A stretch of 35,937 bases of DNA from Candidatus Bathyarchaeota archaeon (lineage in GTDB: Archaea; Thermoproteota; Bathyarchaeia; Bathyarchaeales; SOJC01): positions 1-35,937 of the forward strand of contig JAGLZW010000034.1 in assembly GCA_023131225.1 (NCBI GenBank), written 5' to 3'. The notes below the pieces were generated by a model. It was given only the letters and a program-made list of their open reading frames with translations, made no database searches and had not been told where the DNA came from. Below, piece by piece: positions 7,331 to 15,771 of this stretch. Numbering within the stretch: the first letter of the stretch is position 1; each line of letters begins with the position of its first letter. The translations under genes and the position numbers were made by a program.

Positions 7331-10117
7331 CTATTGTGGCTTTTTCTTCAATTGCTGTCTCAAAACTTCTTCAGCTTTCTGAATTGCATCGCCGAGTTTG
7401 TTGAGTTTTGTTCCACCGCCTTGAGCAAACTCTGGTCTGCCGCTGCCTCCGCCGCCTATTATTTTTGCTGCTTCCCCAGCAATCTCACTTGCATCTACAC
7501 CTTTCTCAACCGTTTTTTTTCCGGCCATTACAACAAAGCGTACAATTTTTTCGTTTTTACCGTAAAACAGTATGATCGCAGAAGGTTCTTTTTCTGTCAG
7601 TTTATTTGCGGTTTTTATCATGCGGTCAACATTAAGTAGTTCAAATTCCTGTATTACAAGCTTTACAGCATCAATTTCTTTGGTAACAGCTTTTTGTTCT
7701 AAACCTTTGCCACTTTCAAGAACTGCAATTTCTTCAATAAGGCATTTATTTTCACCGCGGATGTCCTTGCATTCTCTGAGGAGTCGTCTAGTGGTTGGCA
7801 GAAGTTTTTCTAATGGAGCATCCAACGTTTCAGAAAGTTTCTGAAGTAACTCTTCTTTCTTCTGGCTGGCTTCAACCGCATAACGTCCAGTGGTGTAAAC
7901 TATACGTTCTACGCCGTCTTGAATTCGCTCAGTGTGAAGAATTTTGATGAACCCAATTTCACCTGTGTTCTTTACGTGGGTTCCTGCGCACGCTTCAACT
8001 TCCCAATCACCCACTTTGACCACACGAATTTCGTTCCCGGGCACGGCGCCGCCTTGGTAAAGTCTAAAACCATGCTGTGCTTCGGCTTCGTCTCGTGGTA
8101 ACCATGTAGTTTCAACTGGGATGGTGTCGATTACTGCTTGGTTTGCTAGCATTTCAATTTTGTTTATTTCTTCTGGGGTTAGTCGTTGATAGTGAGATAT
8201 GTCTAGTCTTGCCTGTCTAACGTTTTTCTGAGTACCTGTTTGCCAGACATGTTGACCGAGAACTCTTCGCGCCGCTCCCATGATAAGATGGGTGGCTGTG
8301 TGTGCCATCATGAGATAACTCCGCCTTTTCCAGTTTATCTGTCCCTTGACTTTTTCACCTTCTTTTGGTACAGTGCCTTTCACGACGTGAAGGATGACTT
8401 TGCCAACTTTCTGAACATTCACAACCTCTGCTTTCTTTCCATCAAACTCTAAAACGCCTTTGTCTGCTGGTTGCCCTCCACCTTCTGGATAGAAAATCGT
8501 CTGCTCTAGAATCACTTGATTGTTGTTTAAGACGCGCAGAACCTGGGATTTGAATTCGGTCTGATATGGATTTTCATAGTAAAGTCTGCGGGTTTCATGT
8601 AGGTCAGTAACCAAGCTAAGTCTTTCATCAGTAACTATTTCCTTTGGAGGTGCTTGGAGGTGTCGTTCAGCTACCATTTTGTAAAAGTTATCAGGAGTCT
8701 TCACCTCTATTCCCTCTCTGGCAGCAGTATCGCGTACTGTTTCGGGTGGAAGCCCGTGAGAATCGTAAAGCTCAATCAAGGTTTCGGTGGGAATTCGCCA
8801 TTTTCCTTTCGACTTCAAGTCTCGTGCGATGCGCTTTACTAGGGTATTACCTTTTTTCAATGTTTGTTCGAATTTTCGTCTTTCCACCGAGAGCATTTCC
8901 AAAATCTCGTCGTGCATTCCTTTGAGGTGAGGAAAGTCCAAGGACCATTCGTTGATCTGCAAGTCTATTATGTCGTCTAGGCAGTTTTCAATGCCGAGGG
9001 CTTTTAGCAATCGGTATGTGCGGCGAATCATAAGTCTGGTCAAGTACCCTTCTTGAACGTTGGAAGGTACAACTCCTTCTGCAAGCATGAAGACTAAGCT
9101 TTTCGTGTGGTCTGCTACTGCAAAAGCATTCTCTATTGGTTGAAGGATTTCAGCTAGTTTGGACGCGGTCATTCTAACATATTTTGCTGCTTGATTCCAA
9201 GAGTTCCCTCTTTGGGTAGATTCTTCGAGACTGAAGGCACCTGAAAACTTTGCCACGTCAGCTAACAGTTTAGAGTCAATTTGGCCTATGCCTGACATCT
9301 TGAAAATAGCGTCTAGAATCTCTCCGTAGATTGCGTGAAACCCGCTTATAGTGCCCTGTGATATCCATGTGTAACGCTCAATACCATAGCCTGTGTCAAC
9401 CGTTCGAATGGGCAGCTCCAGAAATTTGCCATCAACTACTTTGAATTTCATGAATACCAGGGTTGCTAATTCGAGCCCGCACACAACGGTTTCCAAGTCG
9501 GGTCCTGCGTTACCCCCGCCGATCCACACGTCTTCCTTGTAAATTACCTCTTCTGAAGGTATCCCCAGTTCCTTCGTCACAAATTCGTGGTGATACCGGA
9601 CGGTTTCATCCTTCCAATAAATCTCTTTATTTGGATAGTTGAAAGCGTGGTGCCCGCCCATTTCAAAGATGGTGAGGTGTCGACCGAAAGTAGGACCTGT
9701 GTTGTCAATGTCGACTAGGCGGATGCAAGGCTGACTAATAACAAGGGGGTTTGCTGGTGGCGGAACTATGCCGTTCGTTACGTAGGGTTGAAAATCAACT
9801 ATGCTGGCGCTTGTGAGGTATAGGTCGTCTCGCCACCGCGCCACCACGGGATAAGGCTTCATTCTCTTGTGCCCGCGTTTCTCAAAAAAGGATAGAAAGG
9901 TCTCCCGCATTTCCCGCAGAGTGTAAGCCCTTCGGGCTGGCGGGTTATTTATGAATGTATATGAGGCACATCCTTTAGAGGTGGCTTCTCCACAGGTTTC
10001 CATGTCAGGGATTTGTGTCCAGAAGTATTCGCCACATTTCGGGCACAATTTCCTCTCGTAACCTTGTTCGTCAAAAAATGGAACATGATACTCCTTTTCG
10101 GGAAAGCGTTTTTTCAA
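7331..10117 (-). CDS. alaS: Alanyl-tRNA synthetase, archaeal type
   Basis: 928 residues. Charges tRNA-Ala and edits Ser/Gly mischarging. It opens with the archaeal zinc-knuckle region (KLCPKCGEYFW), followed by the class II catalytic core (YPVVARWRDDLYLTSASIVD, then FEMGGHHAFN). The editing domain carries HTATHLIMGA and EACAGTHVKNTGE, the zinc/His-Cys sites. The C-Ala domain carries the glycine-rich IIGGGGSGRPEFAQGGG. The start is TTG at 10117, after AGG in GGGATTAAGG; there is no in-frame ATG before the conserved Cys region, so TTG is probably correct. The P1-alaS order is common in archaea; the gap to P1 is 149 bases. Confidence 0.97.
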   Translation of the reverse strand: MKKRFPEKEYHVPFFDEQGYERKLCPKCGEYFWTQIPDMETCGEATSKGCASYTFINNPPARRAYTLREMRETFLSFFEKRGHKRMKPYPVVARWRDDLYLTSASIVDFQPYVTNGIVPPPANPLVISQPCIRLVDIDNTGPTFGRHLTIFEMGGHHAFNYPNKEIYWKDETVRYHHEFVTKELGIPSEEVIYKEDVWIGGGNAGPDLETVVCGLELATLVFMKFKVVDGKFLELPIRTVDTGYGIERYTWISQGTISGFHAIYGEILDAIFKMSGIGQIDSKLLADVAKFSGAFSLEESTQRGNSWNQAAKYVRMTASKLAEILQPIENAFAVADHTKSLVFMLAEGVVPSNVQEGYLTRLMIRRTYRLLKALGIENCLDDIIDLQINEWSLDFPHLKGMHDEILEMLSVERRKFEQTLKKGNTLVKRIARDLKSKGKWRIPTETLIELYDSHGLPPETVRDTAAREGIEVKTPDNFYKMVAERHLQAPPKEIVTDERLSLVTDLHETRRLYYENPYQTEFKSQVLRVLNNNQVILEQTIFYPEGGGQPADKGVLEFDGKKAEVVNVQKVGKVILHVVKGTVPKEGEKVKGQINWKRRSYLMMAHTATHLIMGAARRVLGQHVWQTGTQKNVRQARLDISHYQRLTPEEINKIEMLANQAVIDTIPVETTWLPRDEAEAQHGFRLYQGGAVPGNEIRVVKVGDWEVEACAGTHVKNTGEIGFIKILHTERIQDGVERIVYTTGRYAVEASQKKEELLQKLSETLDAPLEKLLPTTRRLLRECKDIRGENKCLIEEIAVLESGKGLEQKAVTKEIDAVKLVIQEFELLNVDRMIKTANKLTEKEPSAIILFYGKNEKIVRFVVMAGKKTVEKGVDASEIAGEAAKIIGGGGSGRPEFAQGGGTKLNKLGDAIQKAEEVLRQQLKKKPQ

Positions 10118-10266
10118 CCTTAATCCCTCAGACCGAAAGTAAACTCAAAGACTCTTCACATTAAGGTTTTAGGAATCATTTAAACTATGTGTGTGAAAGG
10201 AAATTTTCCAGCGAATATACTAAAGTTGTAGAATGGAAAGGTAAACATGAAGGGCGAAGTGACTGT

Positions 10267-10581
10267 TTATCCGAATAATGCTCCAAGTCCTTCAAGTGCT
10301 GCTTCTTCTTTCTCCTTCTCTTCCTCTTCTGCCTTTTTCTCTTCTTTCTTAGCTTCAGGTTTCTCCTCTGTTGCAGGTGGCGCGGCAGGTGTGGCAGCCA
10401 TCATTGTTGGTACAGTTTTTGTGGCTTCTTCTATGTCTACTTCTTCCAACGAAGCAACCAATGCTTTCACTCGGGCAGGATCTGTATTGATTCCCGCTGC
10501 CTTCAACAGTTTTGTCACATTTTCTTCGTCTACTGGTTTTCCAGCGTTGTGCAAGAGCAGCGCGGCATAAACGTATTCCAT
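10267..10581 (-). CDS. rpl12: Ribosomal protein P1 (L12, archaeal stalk)
   Basis: 104 residues. Dimers of P1 form the flexible ribosomal stalk that recruits translation GTPases. The N-terminal helical dimerisation domain ([20 protein letters not shown]) is followed by an Ala/Glu/Lys-rich hinge and the universal C-terminal [10 protein letters not shown]. The ATG at 10581 follows a strong site (GAGGTGA), so the longer frame starting upstream is rejected. It lies 38 bases downstream of P0. Confidence 0.96.
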   Translation of the reverse strand: MEYVYAALLLHNAGKPVDEENVTKLLKAAGINTDPARVKALVASLEEVDIEEATKTVPTMMAATPAAPPATEEKPEAKKEEKKAEEEEKEKEEAALEGLGALFG

Positions 10582-10619
10582 CTTCTTTTCACCTCTTACT
10601 TTTTCTACACTCTTCCTTT

Positions 10620-11498
10620 TCAACCTTTATGGGCTTTTTCCTTAACCATGTCCAAACGAGCTTTTAAGCTTAACATCTGACTGTAAGCTTTCCTAAGTAT
10701 ATCAGCCATCGTTTCCTTTGTAGGTATGTCCTCGTTTATACTTAGTCTGTAAGCATCTTGATGAGCTTTCTGAAGTAGAAACTCAATGTTGTCTGAAGTG
10801 GTGTAAGCGCTATTTATCGACAAATAGAAAGCATATCTGTGGGCTTCCTCAAGAGTCTTTCTGAATTCGTCAATGTCTAAACGCAATTGCTCCTTAGTTA
10901 TTATTGCGCCATCGTCGTAGACTGCATTCAAAATAAGCCCAGCTTCAACCGGTTTTATACCTAGCTTTGATAACACGGCAGCTAAACGTTCTGAGATAGT
11001 TTCGCCTTCTTTCACCACTAACGTATCCTTATTTATCCAGACACTTCCTGACTCTATACGAGTCTTCAAGCCCACCGCGCCTAACTGGCTAATTATGGGT
11101 CCCGGTGGCTGTCCAGTGTTTCCTGCTGGAACGATAACATCAAAAGCAGCTACATCGCCAGTTTTTGCTGTAGTTTTCACTTTGCTCTTTTCTAAAAGCA
11201 AGACAAGTTTGAAGGGATTAAGATTTGTGAACAAGTAAATTGTCGAGCCAGTTAATTGGCCTTCTAGCTCATCCAAGTTTGGCTTATCTTTAGACTGAGC
11301 AATTGCACGCTTCATAAGAGTGTTCTTGATTACTCGAAGGTAGGCATCACGTTGCAGTTTTTTCCGAAGTTCTTGCAGTTGGGCAGCACGCACTTTCTGC
11401 AGATTAGCCAACGCAATAACTTTGTATTGTTGTATAATGTCCTCTATCTCTTTGATTTCTTTGGCTTTTTGTTGTAGTATTTGGCGTTGCTGTGTCAT
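10620..11498 (-). CDS. rplP0: Ribosomal protein P0 (uL10), without the usual acidic stalk tail
   Basis: 292 residues. Binds 23S rRNA and anchors the P1 dimers. The L10 rRNA-binding domain (about 1-105), the archaeal insertion domain with [20 protein letters not shown], and the helical spine that docks P1 dimers are visible. Unlike most archaeal and eukaryotic P0 proteins, it ends in a basic helix (MVKEKAHKG) and lacks the acidic linker plus GLFG-type tail that P1 carries. Two sub-repeats in the spine ([11 protein letters not shown] and [11 protein letters not shown]) look like duplicated P1-docking helices. ATG at 11498, 12 bases after the L1 stop. Confidence 0.95.
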   Translation of the reverse strand: MTQQRQILQQKAKEIKEIEDIIQQYKVIALANLQKVRAAQLQELRKKLQRDAYLRVIKNTLMKRAIAQSKDKPNLDELEGQLTGSTIYLFTNLNPFKLVLLLEKSKVKTTAKTGDVAAFDVIVPAGNTGQPPGPIISQLGAVGLKTRIESGSVWINKDTLVVKEGETISERLAAVLSKLGIKPVEAGLILNAVYDDGAIITKEQLRLDIDEFRKTLEEAHRYAFYLSINSAYTTSDNIEFLLQKAHQDAYRLSINEDIPTKETMADILRKAYSQMLSLKARLDMVKEKAHKG

Positions 11499-11510
11499 TG
11501 TAAGTTCCTT

Positions 11511-12161
11511 CTATAGTTTGATTTTTACAATTGGACCCATAGTGGTTTTCAGGCAAATTGTCGTAATGTTTTTGAGGCCTCTTTTAAGTTTTCCCTCAAG
11601 TCTCCTCACTACAGTCATTATGTTTTCAGCGATTTCCTCGTCTTTCATGTCTTCTGTGCCTATTGCGCATTGAAGAATTGGTTGACCTCGAAGTTGTATG
11701 CTCACAGTTTTCTTCCATTTTTCAATTTGTGTTTTGATGTTCACCGTAGGAGGAACAGGTTTTGGCATCTTACCTCTAGGCCCAAGAGTTGAACCTAAGG
11801 TTTTTCCTACTAGAGGCATCAGTGGAGCTTCCGCTATGAAAACATCATAGTTATTCGCTAGCTGTTTTTGTCGTTTTTTATCAGTGGCCAAGCTTTCAAG
11901 TTCTGCATTACCTATAACAAGTTCGGCGCCAGCTTTCTTGGCCTTGAGTGCAAGTTCTCTAGTTGCGATTACACATACTTCTACTTTCTTGTTTGGTGCG
12001 TGAGGGAGCTCTATTGTTTCCCGAATCTTTGCCTCAGGCTTTTTCATGTCGATATCGCGAAGATTGATGATTAATTCAATGGATTGGTTGAATTTCTTCT
12101 TTTCAGACCGTTCCCTAACTTTTTTGATCGCCTCTAGAATCGTCTTTGTGTCCAACGACAT
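11511..12161 (-). CDS. rpl1: Ribosomal protein L1 (uL1)
   Basis: 216 residues, normal for archaea. Forms the L1 stalk at the E site and in archaea also represses its own mRNA. The central motif LGPRGKMPKPVPPTVNI and the C-terminal TTMGPIVKIKL are characteristic. The ATG at 12161 follows L11 by 51 bases; that gap contains AT-rich stretches (TTTTTATAAC) and could hold an L1 control site, but I did not identify one. Confidence 0.96.
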   Translation of the reverse strand: MSLDTKTILEAIKKVRERSEKKKFNQSIELIINLRDIDMKKPEAKIRETIELPHAPNKKVEVCVIATRELALKAKKAGAELVIGNAELESLATDKKRQKQLANNYDVFIAEAPLMPLVGKTLGSTLGPRGKMPKPVPPTVNIKTQIEKWKKTVSIQLRGQPILQCAIGTEDMKDEEIAENIMTVVRRLEGKLKRGLKNITTICLKTTMGPIVKIKL

Positions 12162-12212
12162 TGCCTAGGCCTCGTGCCAAATCTCGTATAGAAACCCGTT
12201 ATAAAAAGATTG

Positions 12213-12704
12213 TTACTGTTCTTTCTCGAAAAGAGAATCATATTTGCCTTCATCTATTTCTCGCTGCACTTCCCGCGGATCTCTGCCTTCCACTGTTACG
12301 CCCATACTGACACAGCTACCTAAAACTTCTTTAGCTGCTAGCTTAAGCGACTTAGCCAATAACTCCGGTCTTTTCTTCTCAGCGAGACTAGCCACTTGCG
12401 GCATGGTAAGATTGCCCACTTTCTCCTCTTTTGGGCTACCTGAACCCTTCGAAATCTTCAATGCACTCACGATTAGCGCAGAAGTGGTAGGAGTGCCTAC
12501 AGTGACCTCAAACTCTTTAGTCTCGGGGTCGACAGAAATCTTGACAGGAACTTTCATTCCAGCGTAGTCCTTCGTCAGCTCGTTGATTCTGTTTACTATG
12601 GTCAGAACGTTAACACCTAATGGACCTAAGGCAGGACCCAATGGTGGTCCAGCAGTTGCTTGTCCACCATTTACTAATGCGTTAATAATTTTCTTTTCAA
12701 CCAT
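12213..12704 (-). CDS. rpl11: Ribosomal protein L11 (uL11)
   Basis: 163 residues. Binds the GTPase-associated region of 23S rRNA. The N-terminal VNGGQATAGPPLGPALGPLG is diagnostic, and the C-terminal domain (EVLGSCVSMGVTVEGRDPRE) is complete. Its ATG directly abuts the spt5 stop (TAGATG), so the two are translationally coupled. Confidence 0.97.
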   Translation of the reverse strand: MVEKKIINALVNGGQATAGPPLGPALGPLGVNVLTIVNRINELTKDYAGMKVPVKISVDPETKEFEVTVGTPTTSALIVSALKISKGSGSPKEEKVGNLTMPQVASLAEKKRPELLAKSLKLAAKEVLGSCVSMGVTVEGRDPREVQREIDEGKYDSLFEKEQ

Positions 12705-13199
12705 CTATTTCGCCTTCTTAGTTTTTTCCACAACTTTGACATAATCTGCATGAACCGTTATGGGAAGAGTGAAAGTTGCTTCTAGAAGTTCGAGGATTAC
12801 TTCACTCCTTGTTTTTTCGATACGAGTAATTTTCGCTTTCATACCTTTGAAAGGGCCACTGATAATTTCCACAACGTCGCCAGCATCCAATTCTTCAATA
12901 ACGGGTTTAACTACAATATATCTTTCAACCTCGGAAAAAGTAACGATTCCTGGAACCCTAGATCTGACATGTTTAATTCCGGCAATTGCTTCTTCAACAA
13001 AATGCGGGCCTTCAGCCTCTACAAACACGTAACCTTTCAACATCTCCGGTACCAGAACCGCTTTAACCGGCAACTTGGCACTTTCAATTCTTATAGCAAT
13101 TAAATTCGCCACATTCTTCTCTTGCCCGGCGGTGGTGCGGATAGCGAAAACAGAAGTTGAAAATGTTTTTTCTTCAGCCATTCTCAGTTCTCCATTCAT
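12705..13199 (-). CDS. spt5: Transcription elongation factor Spt5 (NusG homologue)
   Basis: 164 residues: an NGN domain (VFAIRTTAGQEKNVANLI through YVFVEAEG) that clamps RNA polymerase, and a C-terminal KOW domain (DVVEIISGPFKGMKAKITRI) that can contact ribosomal or other factors. The ATG at 13199 overlaps the secE stop as TAATG, which favours it; a second ATG at 13181 with an upstream GGAG is an alternative that would remove six residues. A longer frame reading upstream to 13295 is only the secE region in another frame. Confidence 0.94.
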   Translation of the reverse strand: MNGELRMAEEKTFSTSVFAIRTTAGQEKNVANLIAIRIESAKLPVKAVLVPEMLKGYVFVEAEGPHFVEEAIAGIKHVRSRVPGIVTFSEVERYIVVKPVIEELDAGDVVEIISGPFKGMKAKITRIEKTRSEVILELLEATFTLPITVHADYVKVVEKTKKAK

Positions 13200-13369
13200 T
13201 ATAACCCTTGCAGTACAAAAGAAATTAGTTTGATGACAAACCCTACTGCACCTACTGCTCCAATGCCTAATAAACAGATTTTCGTCGATTGCCAAAGCTC
13301 TGATCTACCTGGCTTTGTGGCTAACTTTAGCAATCTACTAATAGATTGAAGGAAAGATTTTATACCCAA
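13199..13369 (-). CDS. secE: Preprotein translocase subunit SecE (Sec61-gamma), 56 aa
   Basis: Small single-pass membrane subunit of the Sec translocon. The product has an amphipathic N-terminal helix (FLQSISRLLKLATKPGRSEL) and one hydrophobic segment (CLLGIGAVGAVGFVIKLI), the classic SecE layout. The secE-spt5-L11-L1-P0-P1 order is the conserved archaeal arrangement. The only start after the upstream in-frame stop is TTG at 13369, and a TATA element at 13401-13410 places the transcript start about ten bases before it. The stop TAA shares a base with the spt5 ATG. Because it is so short and starts with TTG it is easily overlooked. Confidence 0.88.
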   Translation of the reverse strand: MGIKSFLQSISRLLKLATKPGRSELWQSTKICLLGIGAVGAVGFVIKLISFVLQGL

Positions 13370-13400
13370 GGTTTATCGCATTGTCAAACATGAGTTCTCA

Positions 13401-13410
13401 TATAAAAGGA
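13401..13410 (-). promoter_or_regulatory. TATA element of the secE-spt5-ribosomal operon
   Basis: TCCTTTTATA on the minus strand with a purine-containing upstream element; expected transcript start near 13380, just before the secE TTG. A second TATA-like string (GGTATAAAATC, about 13357-13367) overlaps the first secE codons and is less likely to be used. Confidence 0.55.
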
Positions 13411-13559
13411 AATCGCACAATGGATGATAGGTGGTTACATCATTCATGGAAATAGCCTATGCTTAGGGTTTCTGAAGTAAAGGGAGAAAAGTTATTACAA
13501 TAAAACACCATTGTAAAAGCTACGGATTGTAAACTCGCTTTTAGAGGAAACGCATAGAA

Positions 13560-13907
13560 TTGAGTGCCACAAACAAGAGGATTGCACTACAGCGAATTCA
13601 CAGACTTTTCAGGCTTGCTAAAAATGTTATTCATGAAGACGAGAAATTGGCACAACGCTACATTTCTATTGCCCGAAGAGTCTCTATGGCGTCGAGAGCT
13701 CGTATTCCACGAGAATATCGGTGGCAGATTTGCAAAGGCTGTAAAAAGTTTATTTTGCCCGGTGTTAACTGTCGTGTGCGTATTCTGCAACGCAGGGAGT
13801 CCCACGTGGTCATTACTTGTGGCTACTGTGGTAAACATACGCGGTTTCCAATGAAAGTTGGGGAGAAACAGAAAAATGATAACACCAAAAATGAGACGCA
13901 GAATTAA
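13560..13907 (+). CDS. rnp4: RNase P protein component 4 (Rpp21/Rpr2)
   Basis: 115 residues. Subunit of archaeal RNase P that helps trim the 5' ends of pre-tRNAs. Two N-terminal helices (RIALQRIHRLFRLAKNVIHE) pack with RNP1 in known structures, and a C-terminal zinc ribbon has C58-x2-C61 and C87-x2-C90 (ICKGC and TCGYC). The start is TTG at 13560 after GAGGAAACGCATAGAA; no ATG is available upstream. It overlaps the CRM-domain gene by 32 bases, a pairing common in archaea. It is divergent from the secE operon across about 190 bases. Confidence 0.93.
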   Translation: MSATNKRIALQRIHRLFRLAKNVIHEDEKLAQRYISIARRVSMASRARIPREYRWQICKGCKKFILPGVNCRVRILQRRESHVVITCGYCGKHTRFPMKVGEKQKNDNTKNETQN

Positions 13908-14151
13908 GCGTGAGTTGAGTGCTGAGGGACCGACAGTTTGGATTGGAAAGAATGGAATCTCGCAAGAAGTTTTGGTTGAGGTAGATGGGCAGTTGGAGAG
14001 AACGGAGATGGTGAAAGTGAGGATTCTGAAAGCTGCGTTGGAAGAGAATAATGCTAAGGCGATTGCAGACGAGATTGCTCAGCAAACCGAGTCGGTGCTT
14101 GTAGAGGTTAGAGGTCACACTTTCATGCTTTATAGAAAGAAGAAAACATGA
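13876..14151 (+). CDS. CRM-domain RNA-binding protein (YhbY family)
   Basis: 91 residues. YhbY/CRS1-type RNA-binding fold that associates with ribosomal RNA or pre-ribosomes in bacteria and serves splicing in plant organelles. Signatures are GPTVWIGKNGIS (the GxxG-like loop region), VKVRILKAAL and the C-terminal VEVRGHTFMLYRKK. The ATG at 13876 follows GGGGAGA and is preferred over an upstream TTG. It overlaps the RNP4 gene end, so the two are coupled. A role in ribosome or tRNA maturation is inferred from the neighbour. Confidence 0.9.
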   Translation: MITPKMRRRIKRELSAEGPTVWIGKNGISQEVLVEVDGQLERTEMVKVRILKAALEENNAKAIADEIAQQTESVLVEVRGHTFMLYRKKKT

Positions 14152-14188
14152 TAACAAGCACAGCATATTTGGATTGGATTTATAACGC

Positions 14189-15229
14189 TTAACTGTTACT
14201 TCTGAGTTGTTGCTCTATTTCCTTAATCGCTTGCGTTGATGGTTGCATTGGAAAATTGTATAGAGGACCGCTTGGTTTTTCGTTGTAGTATGGACGGTTG
14301 CAGTGGGGACAGCCTGAGGTCAAGAATGGTGTTCCGCTTCGAATGGCATCTTCTAACTGTGTTTGTGAAACTCCGAAGTTAGTGATGTTGCCTTTTTCGT
14401 TGAAGCCCATTTTTTCAAATATTGTCTTTCCTTGTACTATTAGATAGCGGGCGAGTTGAATTCTCCTGTAGTGGTTTATTGTCGGTGGAGAGTTATGCTC
14501 TAGCGCTGTTCCATGTATAGGTGTGAAGGCGAAGAGTGCTGGGTAGACGCTATTGTCTATGCACCATTGAATAGTCTTTATCATTTCCTTTTCTGTTTCA
14601 CCCAAAGCTACGATGAGATGGGTGCTTGCTTTACCTTTGCCAAATACTTCTACTGCTTCCAGTAATGCATCATGCTGTCTATCCCAATCATATGGGCCAT
14701 CTGCGGAGATGCCTTTGACTTGGTTGAAAATGTCTTTTGTTGCTGCGTCAAGTGAGATCCCGATTCTTTCAACACCAGCCTCCCTCAGTTTTTTCATTTC
14801 CTCTTTGTTCAAAGGCTGACAGGAGACGGATATAGGAGCCTTTGTTCCACGAAGCTTAATTTCCTTGACTAAGGCTAAGACGTCCTCTAGAACAGTGGGA
14901 TAGTTTAAGGCTTGAATGCAGACTCGCCTTATCTCTCCTCTGTGCGCAGAAGTTGCCAATTCGGACAATACTTTTTTCGTCGTGAGAGCTGGCCAAGTAA
15001 CTCTAGAAAGCATGTCGGCACGGGTTTTACTGCTTCTTGCTTGCGCGCAGAAGCCGCAGTTTGCTGTGCATTTGCCCTTAATGTGGGTGAGGAGGTATGC
15101 GGTCGTTGGCTTGGTGTTTAGAAAGCCTTCCATCAAACGTAATGTTATGGCCGAGCCAGATGAGACTCGAACTAGGTTGGGTAGAATTGATTTTCCTGTT
15201 CTGGTTTGGTCGAGTTTCTCTGGTGACAT
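14189..15229 (-). CDS. Radical SAM protein, biotin-synthase-like; probable LipS-type lipoyl synthase component
   Basis: 346 residues. The radical SAM cluster motif CTANCGFC (C54, C58, C61) is followed by the AQA of biotin-synthase relatives. A C-terminal CPHC (C307, C310) in SGCPHCNRPYYNE probably binds an auxiliary Fe-S cluster. The family is widespread in archaea as a biotin synthase-related protein. A pair of such proteins, LipS1 and LipS2, was shown in Thermococcus to make the lipoyl cofactor, and this gene lies close to the second radical SAM gene at 15895. Which of the two it is cannot be told from sequence alone. ATG at 15229, 7 bases after the Lrp stop, so it is co-transcribed with that regulator. 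True biotin synthase is unlikely without other bio genes. Confidence 0.8.
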   Translation of the reverse strand: MSPEKLDQTRTGKSILPNLVRVSSGSAITLRLMEGFLNTKPTTAYLLTHIKGKCTANCGFCAQARSSKTRADMLSRVTWPALTTKKVLSELATSAHRGEIRRVCIQALNYPTVLEDVLALVKEIKLRGTKAPISVSCQPLNKEEMKKLREAGVERIGISLDAATKDIFNQVKGISADGPYDWDRQHDALLEAVEVFGKGKASTHLIVALGETEKEMIKTIQWCIDNSVYPALFAFTPIHGTALEHNSPPTINHYRRIQLARYLIVQGKTIFEKMGFNEKGNITNFGVSQTQLEDAIRSGTPFLTSGCPHCNRPYYNEKPSGPLYNFPMQPSTQAIKEIEQQLRSNS

Positions 15230-15236
15230 CGCTTCT

Positions 15237-15734
15237 CTACAAATCGTCTGCCAAGTATTTTAGGTCAAAAGGTTTCATCTTGTATCCAGATTTTATGCTT
15301 ACGAGGAATGATTCGAAATCGCTTACAATATTTCCCCAATTCAAGGCGAAGGTTCGCATAAAGTCGCTGTATCGTGAGTAGTTTTTGTGAAATGATACCA
15401 TAATGATGTCCTTTCCACATCCTTCACCGTCCGCGGCGAAAATTATGTTTTGATGTTCATTTGTCCATTCAGCTGCGTGTTGCACTATTTTCTCAGCTTC
15501 ATCAGCCGATGGGTAAGATTTTATTTTGATAAAGGTGAAAGCCAAAATTTGGTAGCCGAGCTTCTCAAAGTCAGGAATAACTGTGTAGGTTTTTATGTAT
15601 CCTTTTTCTAGTTGGGCTCTCGTTCTGGTAATGGTTGGCTGTGAGACTCCTAAGATGCGAGCTATTTCTCTGTCGCTTCTCTTGGAATTTCTCGGCATTT
15701 CCTTTAATAGTCTGAGGAGTTTTTGCTCTTTCAT
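15237..15734 (-). CDS. Lrp/AsnC family transcriptional regulator
   Basis: 165 residues: an N-terminal HTH (DREIARILGVSQPTITRTRA, about residues 20-40) and a C-terminal ligand-sensing domain. The ATG at 15734 gives MKEQKLLRLL; the longer frame reaching back to 15860 is non-conserved and runs antisense to a Cys-rich ORF, so it is rejected. It heads a two-gene unit with the radical SAM gene at 14189 and is divergent from the other radical SAM gene at 15895, which suggests control of both arms. Its effector is not known; a link to lipoylation, sulfur or amino-acid status is inference. Confidence 0.9.
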   Translation of the reverse strand: MKEQKLLRLLKEMPRNSKRSDREIARILGVSQPTITRTRAQLEKGYIKTYTVIPDFEKLGYQILAFTFIKIKSYPSADEAEKIVQHAAEWTNEHQNIIFAADGEGCGKDIIMVSFHKNYSRYSDFMRTFALNWGNIVSDFESFLVSIKSGYKMKPFDLKYLADDL

Positions 15735-15757
15735 GGAGGACTCTATTCGTGGCAATC

Positions 15758-15768
15758 CTTTAAAAAGC
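15758..15768. promoter_or_regulatory. TATA-like element between the lrp and radical SAM divergent units
   Basis: CTTTAAAAAGC, nearly symmetric, so it could be read both ways. For the minus strand it sits about 24-34 bases before the lrp ATG, ideal for a leaderless or short-leader transcript. For the plus strand it would start transcripts near 15788, inside the Cys-rich ORF and about 107 bases before the gene at 15895. Confidence 0.45.
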
Positions 15769-15771
15769 TTG

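Noticed and set aside
7334-8925. Several plus-strand frames of 60-100 residues across alaS
   Set aside because: They lie wholly inside a clearly conserved gene on the other strand and have no binding sites or family signals.
13200-13295. Longer spt5 reading back to 13295
   Set aside because: That stretch encodes secE in another frame, and the TAATG overlap marks the spt5 start.
14189-15229. Biotin synthase (BioB)
   Set aside because: No other biotin genes are nearby, the C-terminal CPHC is unlike BioB, and a second radical SAM partner gene is close by.
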